From positions 1-42,711 of the forward strand of contig JAPLFL010000086.1 in the NCBI GenBank assembly GCA_026390695.1: a stretch of 42,711 bases of DNA. Reading direction: 5' to 3'. How positions within the stretch are numbered: the stretch's first letter is position 1; every line of letters begins with the position of its first letter. This DNA is from Candidatus Kapaibacterium sp. (GTDB taxonomy: Bacteria > Bacteroidota > Ignavibacteria > Kapaibacteriales > UBA2268). The notes under the pieces were generated by a model, which did no database searches, had not been told where the DNA came from, and saw nothing but the letters and a program-made list of their open reading frames with translations. The translations under genes and the position numbers were made by a program. Positions 8,334-16,969 of the stretch are shown in pieces.

Positions 8334-9515
8334 ATGAAGACTATTCTTTCTTTTGAGCAAGCTTTAGCTCTACCTTATGCAAGTCAACGTTTTAAACATC
8401 TCGGCTGGCGGGTAATTCGGCTTGAATCAGCAGTTGGTGGGGGAGATCCCAATCGTTATATTGGCAATGATACCGGCGTTAGTGATTTACATTCCTATTT
8501 CATCGCTCCCAACCTTGGTAAAGAAGCTATAACTATAAATTTGAAGTATCCTGAAGGACAATCTCTTTTAAAGAAATTAATTAAAGAATTAAATGTGGAT
8601 ATATTCCTTTGTAACACGCTCCCAATGCGATATAAACAACTTGGGATCGATTACGATTCATTGAAAGAATCTAATCCTGATTTGATCTGGTGCGGTATTT
8701 CAGCTTTAGGGCCTGATTATCCTGATGTTGCCGGATATGATCCTGCACTTCAGGCAATGACCGGATACATGCACCTGACGGGCGAGCCAGAGCGTGATCC
8801 TATGCTGTGTGGCTTACCGATTGTTGATCTTAAGGCTGGTGACGAGGCTTTCACTCAGGTTATTCTTGCACTCTACGAACAGCAGTATAAACCTGGGGGC
8901 AAAGAAATTTTTATATCTATGGCTCAATGTATGACTTCTTGGCTGATAACGGCACTGCCAGAGCTTACTTTCAATCCGAATAACTTTGATAAAATTAATC
9001 GTTGTGGCAATGAGCACAGAAGTTTTATTCCATGTAATTGTTATCCCACAAAAGATGGATATGTCTATCTTGCCATTGGCAGCGACGGACAGTGGGAAAA
9101 ATTTGTAAAAATTTCAGGTTTTGAACATTGTTTTACCGAGGAACGTAAGCGGAACGCAGGTCGGAAAGCTGATAAAGATAAAATTTATGATGATATCAGA
9201 CAGGGAACCCGTAATTATACAAGCGAAGATTTCCTAAAGGTTTGCCTTGAGAATAATTTAGCTGTCTCTTCAGTAAACACAGTACAGGACTTATCTAAAC
9301 TCGATTTTGTGAAGAAAATTATGATTCAGGGAACTCTTCCGTCAAACAAAGAAGCAACATTATTTCCTGCTCCAATGATAACTGATTATTTGGAATCTGT
9401 CAACCTGAAACTTGGTCCTGCTCCACGGCTTGGTGAACACAATGAAAGAGTTTATACTGAAGCAGGGCTATCAGTGAGCGAAATAGAGGAATTGAGAGTC
9501 AAAGGAGTGATATAA
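8334..9515 (+). CDS. Family III (CaiB/BaiF-type) CoA-transferase
   Basis: A 393-residue CoA-transferase of the formyl-CoA transferase/CaiB family, which moves CoA between two carboxylic acids through enzyme-bound anhydride and thioester intermediates. Visible features: NLGKEAITINLKYPEG near residue 60, the typical NPDLIWCGISALGP segment, GYDPALQAMTGYMHLTG, and the catalytic Asp in PIVDLKAG (D165, equivalent to the essential Asp of the family). A CNCYPTKDGYVYLA segment and a C-terminal LGEHNERVYTEAGLS end complete the fold. Family III enzymes often serve 2-hydroxyacyl-CoA dehydratases by charging the substrate. The half-dehydratase and ferredoxin on the opposite strand make that an attractive but unproven link. 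Substrate not predictable. Confidence 0.88.
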   Translation: MKTILSFEQALALPYASQRFKHLGWRVIRLESAVGGGDPNRYIGNDTGVSDLHSYFIAPNLGKEAITINLKYPEGQSLLKKLIKELNVDIFLCNTLPMRYKQLGIDYDSLKESNPDLIWCGISALGPDYPDVAGYDPALQAMTGYMHLTGEPERDPMLCGLPIVDLKAGDEAFTQVILALYEQQYKPGGKEIFISMAQCMTSWLITALPELTFNPNNFDKINRCGNEHRSFIPCNCYPTKDGYVYLAIGSDGQWEKFVKISGFEHCFTEERKRNAGRKADKDKIYDDIRQGTRNYTSEDFLKVCLENNLAVSSVNTVQDLSKLDFVKKIMIQGTLPSNKEATLFPAPMITDYLESVNLKLGPAPRLGEHNERVYTEAGLSVSEIEELRVKGVI

Positions 9516-9587
9516 TGATACTAATTATTAATCATTAATTGGAAGAAGACTGAAATTTCAGAATCATTTATTAATTTATTATTCTTA

Positions 9588-10115
9588 TTAAAGATACATT
9601 TCTTCAGCTAATTTTTTTCCGGTAAAAGTAGAAAAGTTTTTTTCAATATGCTTACCAAGCCGCTCTTTATCTTCAAGGAAAGTTAATTCATCAGCAATGT
9701 TTACTAATGCGTCTGCTTCCCATATTACTTGAAAATCAAGTCCGTCAATTGCTGACATTGTATGGTGGTGGCCAACAATATAAGATACTCTTTCTATTAT
9801 TTCCACTGTAACATTTTGGTATTGTAGTATCCTCTGAACTACAGCTGGTCCCTCTAATTCTTGGAATTTACCTTTTTTGGAGCCGTGCTTGATAAAAGCC
9901 TGTGTAGAGCCAATATCATGTAAAATTGCAGCTACTCTGATTAATTCAGATGTATTCTGATCAATATTTTCACCTTGAATAATCTTTTGGGTAAACTCAT
10001 AAACTTTGAGAGTGTGGTCAGACCACCATGGGTCTGACTCAAACTCTTTTTTCATTTCTGAAATGATGTAGGATAAGAGTTCATGATGAACATTTATATT
10101 TGTATGGTTACTCAA
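9588..10115 (-). CDS. HD-domain phosphohydrolase
   Basis: A 175-residue single-domain HD protein, a metal-dependent phosphohydrolase probably acting on a nucleotide or phosphorylated small molecule in the cytoplasm. The metal-binding signature is H34 in SDHTLKV, the HD pair in AAILHDIGS (H66-D67), GHHHTMS near 114 and D133 in WEADALVNI. The start is TTG AGT AAC, whose TTG overlaps the TGA of the PiT gene (TTGA), so it is translated by coupling. It forms an operon with the phosphate transporter genes. That suggests, but does not show, a role in phosphate metabolism. Confidence 0.83.
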   Translation of the reverse strand: MSNHTNINVHHELLSYIISEMKKEFESDPWWSDHTLKVYEFTQKIIQGENIDQNTSELIRVAAILHDIGSTQAFIKHGSKKGKFQELEGPAVVQRILQYQNVTVEIIERVSYIVGHHHTMSAIDGLDFQVIWEADALVNIADELTFLEDKERLGKHIEKNFSTFTGKKLAEEMYL

Positions 10116-11143
10116 AAACCGCCGTGGATCATCTTTAGTAAATAGAAACTAAGTGCCGCCATTATTCCTGATAGTGGAATGGTGACAATCCATGACATGA
10201 CTATTCGCATTGCTAATGTCCATTTAATGCTAGAAGCATGAGTTGTTACTCCGACTCCAATGATTGAACCGGCGATGGTATGAGTTGTTGATACAGGTAT
10301 TCCAAGATATGTAACAAGAAACAAAGTGGCTGCACCGGCTGTTTCAGCGCAAAAGCCGTGTACTGGTTTGAGTTTTGTCAGTTTCATCCCCATAGTTTTT
10401 ACTATCCGCCATCCACCCATCGCTGTGCCAATACCCATTGCAAGGTTACAAGATAATATAATCCATGACGTTCTGGGATTACTAAATGATAATGCTGTGT
10501 CTGGTGCAAATATACCTGCTGCAACAAAAACAGCAAGAATAATACCCATTGTTTTCTGAGCGTCGTTACCACCGTGCCCGATAGAATATAGAGCAGCAGA
10601 AACTAATTGCCCCTTTCGGAAAATCTGATCGACTTTGGCTGGTTTAAATTTCCTGAACATCCAGTAAATGCCTATCATAACTCCGAAACCAAGGAGCATT
10701 CCCAAAAGTGGTGCAATCGGAATATATTCGATTGTTTGAGTTATTTTAGGTATATTAACAACACTTGTACCTTTATAAGCTATACCAGCTCCGGCTAATC
10801 CACCAATTAAAGCATGGGATGAACTTGTTGGAAGTCCCCAGAACCAAGTTAAAATATCCCAAATGATTGCTCCGATTAGTCCGGCTAATACAACATAAAC
10901 AAACGCCGGATCTTTAGCTTGTATATTAACAATTTTAGAAACAGTGTTTGCTACCTTGGGTTCAAAAATAAACATTGCTATAAAGTTGAAGAAAGCAGCC
11001 CACATGACTGCGAAACGTGGGGATAATACTCTTGTTGAGACAACAGTGGCTATTGAGTTTGCAGCATCGTGAAAACCGTTGATTACATCAAAAGCAAGCG
11101 CTATTGTTACGCTTATTATAACAAGAATCCAGATTGTATCCAT
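10112..11143 (-). CDS. pit: Inorganic phosphate transporter, PiT family
   Basis: A 343-residue inner-membrane low-affinity phosphate/cation symporter of the PiT (PF01384) family. The duplicated signature is visible: GFHDAANSIATVVSTR near residues 23-38 and the second copy GHGGNDAQKTMG near the middle. About eight to ten hydrophobic helices cover the rest, with WFWGLPTSSSHALIGG and TYLGIPVSTTHTIAG as the paired re-entrant loops. The length is that of the short bacterial form. It follows the DUF47 gene by 76 bp, the standard pairing in which the PhoU-like DUF47 protein controls the transporter, and overlaps the HD gene downstream. Confidence 0.95.
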   Translation of the reverse strand: MDTIWILVIISVTIALAFDVINGFHDAANSIATVVSTRVLSPRFAVMWAAFFNFIAMFIFEPKVANTVSKIVNIQAKDPAFVYVVLAGLIGAIIWDILTWFWGLPTSSSHALIGGLAGAGIAYKGTSVVNIPKITQTIEYIPIAPLLGMLLGFGVMIGIYWMFRKFKPAKVDQIFRKGQLVSAALYSIGHGGNDAQKTMGIILAVFVAAGIFAPDTALSFSNPRTSWIILSCNLAMGIGTAMGGWRIVKTMGMKLTKLKPVHGFCAETAGAATLFLVTYLGIPVSTTHTIAGSIIGVGVTTHASSIKWTLAMRIVMSWIVTIPLSGIMAALSFYLLKMIHGGF

Positions 11144-11219
11144 ATAATATTCCTGATTTTCAAATAAAGATTGATAAAATTATTTATTATCATTGAGATA
11201 GTTAAAATTGAGATCAACC

Positions 11220-11843
11220 TTATGAACCGGCGATGACAACTCTTTCGATGATATTGGCTACTTCTTCGCTTCGGTCTATAGCGCGTTCTAATTTATCATA
11301 AATATCTTTCCATTTAAGAATCATTACTGCATCGGTATCGTGGAATAATTTTTTGATTGCAGCACGGTAGAGGCCATCGCCTTCGGATTCGAGTTCATGG
11401 ATGATTAAACATTTGGTTACTGCTGCCTCTGCGTTTTTCATTTTGCGTAGTCCTTTTACGGCTTCTTCCACTTGAAGGGAGCATTTCACTATTAAGGCAG
11501 ACATTCCTTTAGCTTCAGGAAGTATTTCGGTGATTTCATACAACTCTAACCTTGAAATTGTTGCATAGATAGAATCGACAATATCGTCCAATCGTTTGAT
11601 CAAAAGATGGATGTCCGCTCTTTCAATCGGAGTAATAAATGTTTTTTGGAGTGACTCTACACATCGGTGAACTACGTTATCGGCTTGATGTTCTATGTCT
11701 TTTAGTTTAACTGCAGTGGCTTCTAATGTAGATTTTCCACTTACATAGGAATGCAGTTCATTTGCGGAGAGGTTTATAAAAGTTGCAATTTCCTCGAACA
11801 GGTCGAAAAAGCTGTATTCGTTAGGTAGTAGCCGACGGAACAT
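11220..11843 (-). CDS. DUF47 (PhoU-like) Pit accessory protein
   Basis: A 207-residue all-helical cytoplasmic protein of the DUF47/TIGR00153 family, structurally related to PhoU and almost always encoded next to PiT phosphate permeases. Recognisable parts are MFRRLLPNEYSFFDLFEE at the start, KLKDIEHQADNVVHRC with the ExxD metal-binding pattern, RADIHLLIKRLDDIVDSIYAT in the middle, and KLERAIDRSEEVANIIERV at the end. Both halves carry the E/DxxxD pattern expected for the metal sites. It is the first gene of a three-gene phosphate operon. A possible Pho-box-like direct repeat lies just upstream of the ATG. Confidence 0.93.
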   Translation of the reverse strand: MFRRLLPNEYSFFDLFEEIATFINLSANELHSYVSGKSTLEATAVKLKDIEHQADNVVHRCVESLQKTFITPIERADIHLLIKRLDDIVDSIYATISRLELYEITEILPEAKGMSALIVKCSLQVEEAVKGLRKMKNAEAAVTKCLIIHELESEGDGLYRAAIKKLFHDTDAVMILKWKDIYDKLERAIDRSEEVANIIERVVIAGS

Positions 11844-11859
11844 AAATTACTTTCAAATA

Positions 11860-11892
11860 TTAACAAAAACTTAGTTCAAAATTAACAAAAAA
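11860..11892 (-). promoter_or_regulatory. Possible Pho-box-like 11-bp direct repeats upstream of DUF47-pit
   Basis: Hexamers TTAACA, TTAGTT and TTAACA begin at 11860, 11871 and 11882, exactly 11 bp apart, each followed by an A-rich pentamer. Response regulators of the PhoB/PhoP type bind direct repeats with an 11-bp period, and TTAACA is the Bacillus PhoP consensus. The repeats lie 17-44 bp upstream of the DUF47 start codon. The region is AT-rich, so chance is a serious alternative. Confidence 0.3.
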
Positions 11893-12038
11893 AATGGAAT
11901 TAATAGTTATGAGTTCAATTAATTCTAATCAAATCAATTATGCTGTAAGGTTTAGTATTAGAATCCTAATGGCATTTGATTAGTTGAATTTTTTGGCTTA
12001 CTATTTGCTTGATTGTTATTTTGAAATGTGGGTATAAA

Positions 12039-12938
12039 ATGAATTTAGTAAACTTAAGCAAACAGTTTCTGGAATATTGCAGAGTGGAGAAAAACTTTTC
12101 TCAAAATACAGTTATTGCTTATTCTTATGCTATAAATCAATTTATAGATTTTTTAGAAGATTCATTTTCATACATACCCGTGGCAACTGAAATTAATGCA
12201 GCTGATATAAGACCATTCTTAGGCTGGTTGCATGATTTGGAGCTTTCAAAAGCTACTCTAAAACTTCGCTTATCGGCTATCAAATCATTTTTTAAATATC
12301 TGTTTAAAAAAAACATCATTGTAACGAATCCCGCTTCTGCTGTGAGTTCACCGAAACTTGATAAAAAACTTCCAACCTTTCTTATGGTGGATGAAGTAAC
12401 GAAATTAATAGAATCATTCGATATAACAAAGCCCGACGGTGCCCGAAATGCTGCTCTTGTTGAGCTTCTTTACGGCTCGGGACTACGAATTTCCGAAGCA
12501 CTCAATTTAAATATGAATGAAATTGATTTTTATCAGAATCTTGTTAGAGTGGAGGGTAAGGGGCGTAAACAGAGGATAGTGCCTTTGAGCGGGAAATCTT
12601 TAATAGCATTGAAGACATACCAAAGTTTAAGAAGCTATATCACCGACAAACAAAAAGATGCAAATGCACTCTTTCTTTCGCATTCTGGGAAAAGATTAAC
12701 ACCTGCAATGGCATATTATATTATTCACAGTGCTATGGCTGGTAAAACAGAATCTACAAAAAGAAGTCCTCATGTTCTCAGGCATTCTTTTGCTACTCAT
12801 TTAATGGATAATGGCGCGGATATTAAATCTGTTTCTGAAATGTTGGGACATTCTTCGCTTTCCACAACCCAAGTCTATACTCATCTCTCAATTGAAAGAT
12901 TGCGAGCTGCATATAATCAGGCTCATCCCAGAGCGTAA
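12039..12938 (+). CDS. Tyrosine site-specific recombinase, XerC/XerD type
   Basis: A 299-residue integrase-family recombinase of the length and architecture of XerC/XerD, which resolve chromosome dimers at dif. The N-terminal SAM-like core-binding domain runs from LSKQFLEYCRVEKNFSQNT to about residue 100. The catalytic domain holds the full set: R150 (GSGLRISEAL), K174 (EGKGRKQR), H245 and R248 (HVLRHSFATHL), H271 (LGHSSLSTTQ) and nucleophile Y280 (QVYTHLS). I chose ATG 12039 because it gives the standard Xer N-terminus; an upstream TTG at 12009 would add ten unusual residues. No neighbouring att-like or integron structure is visible, so a housekeeping role is likely. XerC and XerD cannot be told apart here. 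Confidence 0.9.
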   Translation: MNLVNLSKQFLEYCRVEKNFSQNTVIAYSYAINQFIDFLEDSFSYIPVATEINAADIRPFLGWLHDLELSKATLKLRLSAIKSFFKYLFKKNIIVTNPASAVSSPKLDKKLPTFLMVDEVTKLIESFDITKPDGARNAALVELLYGSGLRISEALNLNMNEIDFYQNLVRVEGKGRKQRIVPLSGKSLIALKTYQSLRSYITDKQKDANALFLSHSGKRLTPAMAYYIIHSAMAGKTESTKRSPHVLRHSFATHLMDNGADIKSVSEMLGHSSLSTTQVYTHLSIERLRAAYNQAHPRA

Positions 12939-12978
12939 CGAGTATAAACTATATAACTTAATAACTTTCAACTAAAGA

Positions 12979-13012
12979 GTAGGGGAGACTCTGAGTTAAG
13001 AATCGCCCCTAC
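12979..13012. repeat. Imperfect palindrome with GTAGGGG/CCCCTAC arms (REP-like, possible terminator)
   Basis: GTAGGGGAGA and TCGCCCCTAC form a 10-bp stem with one mismatch around a 14-base loop that contains a further short ACTC/GAGT pairing. It sits in the 100-bp gap between the convergent ends of the Xer gene and the M6 protease gene, so it may also end transcription. The outer arms match the palindrome inside the RAYT gene at 39269-39296. Confidence 0.55.
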
Positions 13013-13042
13013 ACTATATCATTAAGAATTAAAAGTTTAGAA

Positions 13043-16000
13043 TTAGTGGATTATGGATATTTTCTCAGTTAATACTAATCCTTTTACTTTGAGTGAAAGA
13101 ATATATATTCCTGATTTTAACCCATGTTTAGCTGCATCTATTTTGAATTTATTCATTCCTTGGTTTAATTTATTATCTAAAAGATTAGCGACAACTTTAC
13201 CCTGAATGTCGTATAAAATAACTTGCGCAAAATTGTCTTCAGGTAGATAGAAACTGACTTCACAGTTTTCATTTGCAGGATTTGGTACGGGAGAATATAA
13301 AACATATCCGTTGGATGAATTTTCCTCAACCAATGTAAGGTTATAATAAGTTACACTTACATCAAAATTTTTAGAAGTATCGGATCCACATGTATTCTTT
13401 ATTATACATCTGTATAAACCGGCATCTGCACTTGTTATAGTGGCTTTAGTAAAAGTTTTTGTTGTAGCACCGGCAATATCAATATTTTTGAATTGCCACT
13501 GGTAGGTATAGCTTGGGTCATCGATAATATCACAAACTAAACTTAAATTTTTACCACTCTGGGCTGTTAAAGCAGAATCAACATAATTAGGATAATTGGG
13601 GGTTTTCAAGGTTGTCAGATTTGCATCTGAAGTTTTGGCCTGGATATTTCCGGGATTGATCGTAATGAATAAATTATATTTACCAATATCTGAACTTTGC
13701 ACACTTTTAACTGTTAATTGCTTGGTTGCTGCACCACTTATGCGTGCTCCATCGGTCAGAGGGATATTATTCCTATTCCATTGGTAAACAACAGTTCCTG
13801 TTCCTTTGATAGTCGCATCAGCAGTAAATATTGCGTCTTTTCCTTCGCAGGATGCGGCATCAATTGGGTTCAAACTAATTTGTACAGATGGTTTTTCAGT
13901 TAATGTACCTTTTGCTGTTGTATTAGAACCGCAAAGACTTGTAATAACAGCATAATAATCATTTCCTAAATCAGTGATTGCAACATCTTTTATAGTCAGT
14001 AAAGATGATTTTGTTCCGGCATATTTATTATTATCAGTAAGCGCTGTAGTACCGCGATACCACTGAATTGATGGCTGATATAATGGTGGTAAAAAGTTAG
14101 CATGCAATTGGAAATCAAATATAGCACCTTCACCCAAACTTGCAACAGCATTGACAGGCTGACGCTGTATAGATGGTGTCATACCTACATAAAGCGGCAT
14201 TTCATCGGTATAAACAACATTATCATAAGGGAAATCAGTAACTTTACAACGATAAATTCCAGAATTCTGATAATCAACATTTGTTAGTATCATTGAAGGA
14301 TTTGTCTGTCCAGCCAGATCCACACCGTCTTTTTGCCATTGGTACTGTAATGTAACGCTCTGAGCAGATGTTGGAACCATGAAGAAATTTACAATAGAGC
14401 CTTTGCAGCCGTACTGAGAGTATGATTGTTTTTTAATTTGAGGATCATCAGGTCTTGTAGAAAATGAATAAGACGGACTCCATGCAGTTGTATAGCCACC
14501 TGAAGTTGATTGGACACGCCAATAATATGTAGTGTATGGTTTAAGAGTGTAATCAGTCATATTAATTGATGATGAAAGAAGATTTTGTTTATCATAGATG
14601 ATATTTGAAAAATCTATTTTATCAGATACCTGAAATCTGTGATAATTCACACATAATGGATTTGACCATGCAAATGAAGGATTTAATTTTACACTAATTG
14701 CTGTATTTGCAGGAGAATTTAAAGTGCTAACAGGAATGGCAAAGCTTATTCTAAAACTCATCGTTGAACTGCTATAGGAGCTTACTTGATCTAAAAGTAA
14801 ACCTCCGGCAGCACCGGTTGAAAGAAACGATGATGGGTTTGTTGCATCATTTATTTGTGTTCTTCCGCTTTCAAGGCTGAAAGCAGCATTGGCGGGTGTT
14901 CCATTTACAGTAGTAGTTCCGCCAGGGCGGTAAATATATACTTCATCAGGAGGACCAGATGCGTTTCCGTCACCTGCAGCAGTATTTATACGATAAACGA
15001 GTAATCCTTTACCAGGTATAAGAGATTCGTATAAACCTGTATTCTGACGATATTCAACATAGAAATATTCTGTTGCTGAATTTGGTGATTTTATTTTAAA
15101 AGCATTATTTGTTGGAGAAAGTAATGAATTGACTGTATAAGTGCCGCCACAGGTAATTTCAGGGATTGATGAAATCCATTTTCCATATTTCCATTTCATA
15201 AAAGCGCCCATATGTTGTGGGGCATCATTTTCCATTAAATCCCAACCATCAGCTGGTTGAATGCCATTCCCAACATAATGGTATAAATCCGGGGCCCCAA
15301 GTGAATGGAACATTTCGTGGCAAAGTACACTGACAGCACGTGACTGATAAATCCATGGGTTCTGTATAAAGAAATTATAATTCCAGATTCTTTTACCGTT
15401 AATTTTGACATCATAAGTATAAAGTGCCCACATGTGTGGCCACAGAAGGGAAGCCCAGGCATCATTTGTTCCTTCAACATAGAAGGCAACATTATCAATT
15501 AATCCATCGTTGTCATTATCTATGATCAAAGAAACAGGTACTTGGCTTGAAACGGCATTAGCAGCGCTTTTCAATAAGTTATGTTCACGATAAGTCAAGG
15601 ATGAATCATTTGTATAACCAATAGTATTAGTAACGGAATAAGGACTATAATAATTTCTTGGATGGGAATCCTGAAACGAAACTATCGTAGAACCGCTTGC
15701 AATGGGATAGAATGTAGTTTTTATCTGCAATTGATTGTATGAAACTTCTTTATAAAAATTAAACATACTCGATGTATTCGGATTGTTAAATTGATTATCT
15801 AAAAAACTTGTTTGATCTGTCCATTCTGTTTGATCAGAAAACCGAATAAAGATTACAAGATTATTAATTAATCCAATATTCGAAGTTTGAATTTGGTTAT
15901 TTGCTTTGTTAATTATTGGTTTCGGTGGCATATCAAATTTATGAAGTCGCATCTGAAGCTCTTCGTCAGAGATACGCAGCCCTTTAGGGATTCCCAAAGT

Positions 16001-16279
16001 TAGTGGATTGACTGTTCCAAAAACAAAATTAGAAGAAATTAATTTACCGTCCGATATAATAGCATAGCAATAGTAGCCGGTCTTAGGGTTTTGAATAATT
16101 GTATAATTATTTGCATCATGCAAGTAATTATAAATTTCATCACCGCTTGCATAAATGTTTATTTGTTCGCCATTTGGCTGGCTAAGAGCCATAGGTATGT
16201 TTTTCATGAAAGCAGCATTCAGTGAAGAGCTAACAAAAATGAAAAATAATAAAGGAAGAAATAATTTGTTGATTTTCAT
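13043..16279 (-). CDS. Secreted M6-like metalloprotease with Ig-like domains and T9SS sorting domain
   Basis: A 1078-residue exoprotein. A signal peptide (MKINKLFLPLLFFIFVSSS) is followed by an M6/immune inhibitor A-like peptidase domain with the zinc motif CHEMFHSLGAPDLYHY near residue 319 (HExxHxxGxxD). A YFYVEYRQNTGLYE segment and PGKGLLVYRIN, typical of M6-like proteases, follow. Next come an Fn3-like domain (LNPSFAWSNPLCVNYHRFQV) and three to four Ig-like domains, each with a paired-cysteine YRC or equivalent. The last ~80 residues (PVPNPANENCEVSFYLPED...) are a type A T9SS C-terminal sorting domain ending ILSLKVKGLVLTEKISIIH. The product is therefore exported by Sec and T9SS and anchored or released at the cell surface, probably to digest external protein. 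Monocistronic. Confidence 0.92.
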   Translation of the reverse strand: MKINKLFLPLLFFIFVSSSLNAAFMKNIPMALSQPNGEQINIYASGDEIYNYLHDANNYTIIQNPKTGYYCYAIISDGKLISSNFVFGTVNPLTLGIPKGLRISDEELQMRLHKFDMPPKPIINKANNQIQTSNIGLINNLVIFIRFSDQTEWTDQTSFLDNQFNNPNTSSMFNFYKEVSYNQLQIKTTFYPIASGSTIVSFQDSHPRNYYSPYSVTNTIGYTNDSSLTYREHNLLKSAANAVSSQVPVSLIIDNDNDGLIDNVAFYVEGTNDAWASLLWPHMWALYTYDVKINGKRIWNYNFFIQNPWIYQSRAVSVLCHEMFHSLGAPDLYHYVGNGIQPADGWDLMENDAPQHMGAFMKWKYGKWISSIPEITCGGTYTVNSLLSPTNNAFKIKSPNSATEYFYVEYRQNTGLYESLIPGKGLLVYRINTAAGDGNASGPPDEVYIYRPGGTTTVNGTPANAAFSLESGRTQINDATNPSSFLSTGAAGGLLLDQVSSYSSSTMSFRISFAIPVSTLNSPANTAISVKLNPSFAWSNPLCVNYHRFQVSDKIDFSNIIYDKQNLLSSSINMTDYTLKPYTTYYWRVQSTSGGYTTAWSPSYSFSTRPDDPQIKKQSYSQYGCKGSIVNFFMVPTSAQSVTLQYQWQKDGVDLAGQTNPSMILTNVDYQNSGIYRCKVTDFPYDNVVYTDEMPLYVGMTPSIQRQPVNAVASLGEGAIFDFQLHANFLPPLYQPSIQWYRGTTALTDNNKYAGTKSSLLTIKDVAITDLGNDYYAVITSLCGSNTTAKGTLTEKPSVQISLNPIDAASCEGKDAIFTADATIKGTGTVVYQWNRNNIPLTDGARISGAATKQLTVKSVQSSDIGKYNLFITINPGNIQAKTSDANLTTLKTPNYPNYVDSALTAQSGKNLSLVCDIIDDPSYTYQWQFKNIDIAGATTKTFTKATITSADAGLYRCIIKNTCGSDTSKNFDVSVTYYNLTLVEENSSNGYVLYSPVPNPANENCEVSFYLPEDNFAQVILYDIQGKVVANLLDNKLNQGMNKFKIDAAKHGLKSGIYILSLKVKGLVLTEKISIIH

Positions 16280-16490
16280 TTTAACACCTAAATTTTTATT
16301 AAATTGTCTAAAGAACAGAGTGCAAATTAATAAAAATGAGTTAAATAATAAAAAAAGTTAAAAAAAGATCAAATTATTTTTAAAAGTGCTTGCTATTTCA
16401 TTTTTTTTGATTATATTGCATTTGTGATTGATTGGTTTTTGTTTTTTTGTTTATTCTGCTGAACTACATCCTCCAATTTTATCGAGTTTT
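16280..16490. other. AT-rich intergenic stretch upstream of the RRM gene promoter
   Basis: Part of the 329-bp divergent gap between the M6 protease gene (leftward) and the RRM gene (rightward). It is rich in A and T runs. I see no gene, clear hairpin or repeat. It should contain the leftward promoter for the protease, but I could not pick one with confidence. Confidence 0.5.
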
Positions 16491-16608
16491 TTGTAATAGA
16501 TAATTATCCTTGCTATAATTCATTTTTTATTATACCACAAATAATTATTAATTGTTTATTATCCGCTAAGTTGGCGGTTTGTTTTATTTTTTATTTTGGA
16601 GTTTTTTT
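16491..16608 (+). promoter_or_regulatory. Sigma-70-type promoter and leader of the RRM gene
   Basis: TTGTAA at 16491-16496 and TATAAT at 16514-16519 are separated by 17 bp, the ideal spacing for a housekeeping sigma factor. Transcription would begin near 16526 and give a leader of ~80 bases. The leader holds a small GC stem (CCGC/GCGG, 16563-16577) followed by a long T-rich tract and a GGAG ribosome site at 16598-16601, 7 bases before the first ATG. Confidence 0.6.
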
Positions 16609-16899
16609 ATGATGTCAATTTACGTCGGAAATTTAAGTTTTAAATCATCCGAGCAGGATTTACAATCCCTTTTTGAACGCTACGGCAATGTCGATAGTGT
16701 TAAAATCGTTTTAGACAAAGAAACCAAGCGCCCACGCGGTTTCGCATTCGTTGAAATGGATCAAGAAGTTGGTCAGGCAGCTATTGATGGTCTCAATGGC
16801 ACTATGTTAGATGGCAGACCAATCAAAGTTAATGAAGCAAAGGGACGTGCAACAATGTCCGAAGGACCAAGAAGAAGAGATAATTACAATAGAAGATAA
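16609..16899 (+). CDS. RRM-domain RNA-binding protein
   Basis: A 96-residue single-RRM protein of the kind found in cyanobacteria and FCB bacteria, binding single-stranded RNA and often involved in cold adaptation or mRNA localisation. RNP2 is IYVGNL (residues 4-9) and RNP1 is RGFAFVEM (near 43-50); the short tail after KEAKG-like residues is Arg-rich (GPRRRDNYNRR), as in glycine/arginine-tailed RRM proteins. The start is one of two adjacent ATGs. The first, at 16609, is best spaced from the GGAG ribosome site. It is transcribed from its own promoter and is monocistronic, facing the end of mutL. Confidence 0.93.
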   Translation: MMSIYVGNLSFKSSEQDLQSLFERYGNVDSVKIVLDKETKRPRGFAFVEMDQEVGQAAIDGLNGTMLDGRPIKVNEAKGRATMSEGPRRRDNYNRR

Positions 16900-16969
16900 T
16901 AATCCTTAGTTTTCTTATCGCTATTTATTTTTGGATTTTACTTTAATTCAAATTTGAAGATTATGATAT

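Noticed and set aside
12009-12938. Xer-type recombinase as the integrase of a mobile island
   Set aside because: Length and motifs are those of the housekeeping Xer proteins. No direct repeats, tRNA or cargo genes lie at either side.
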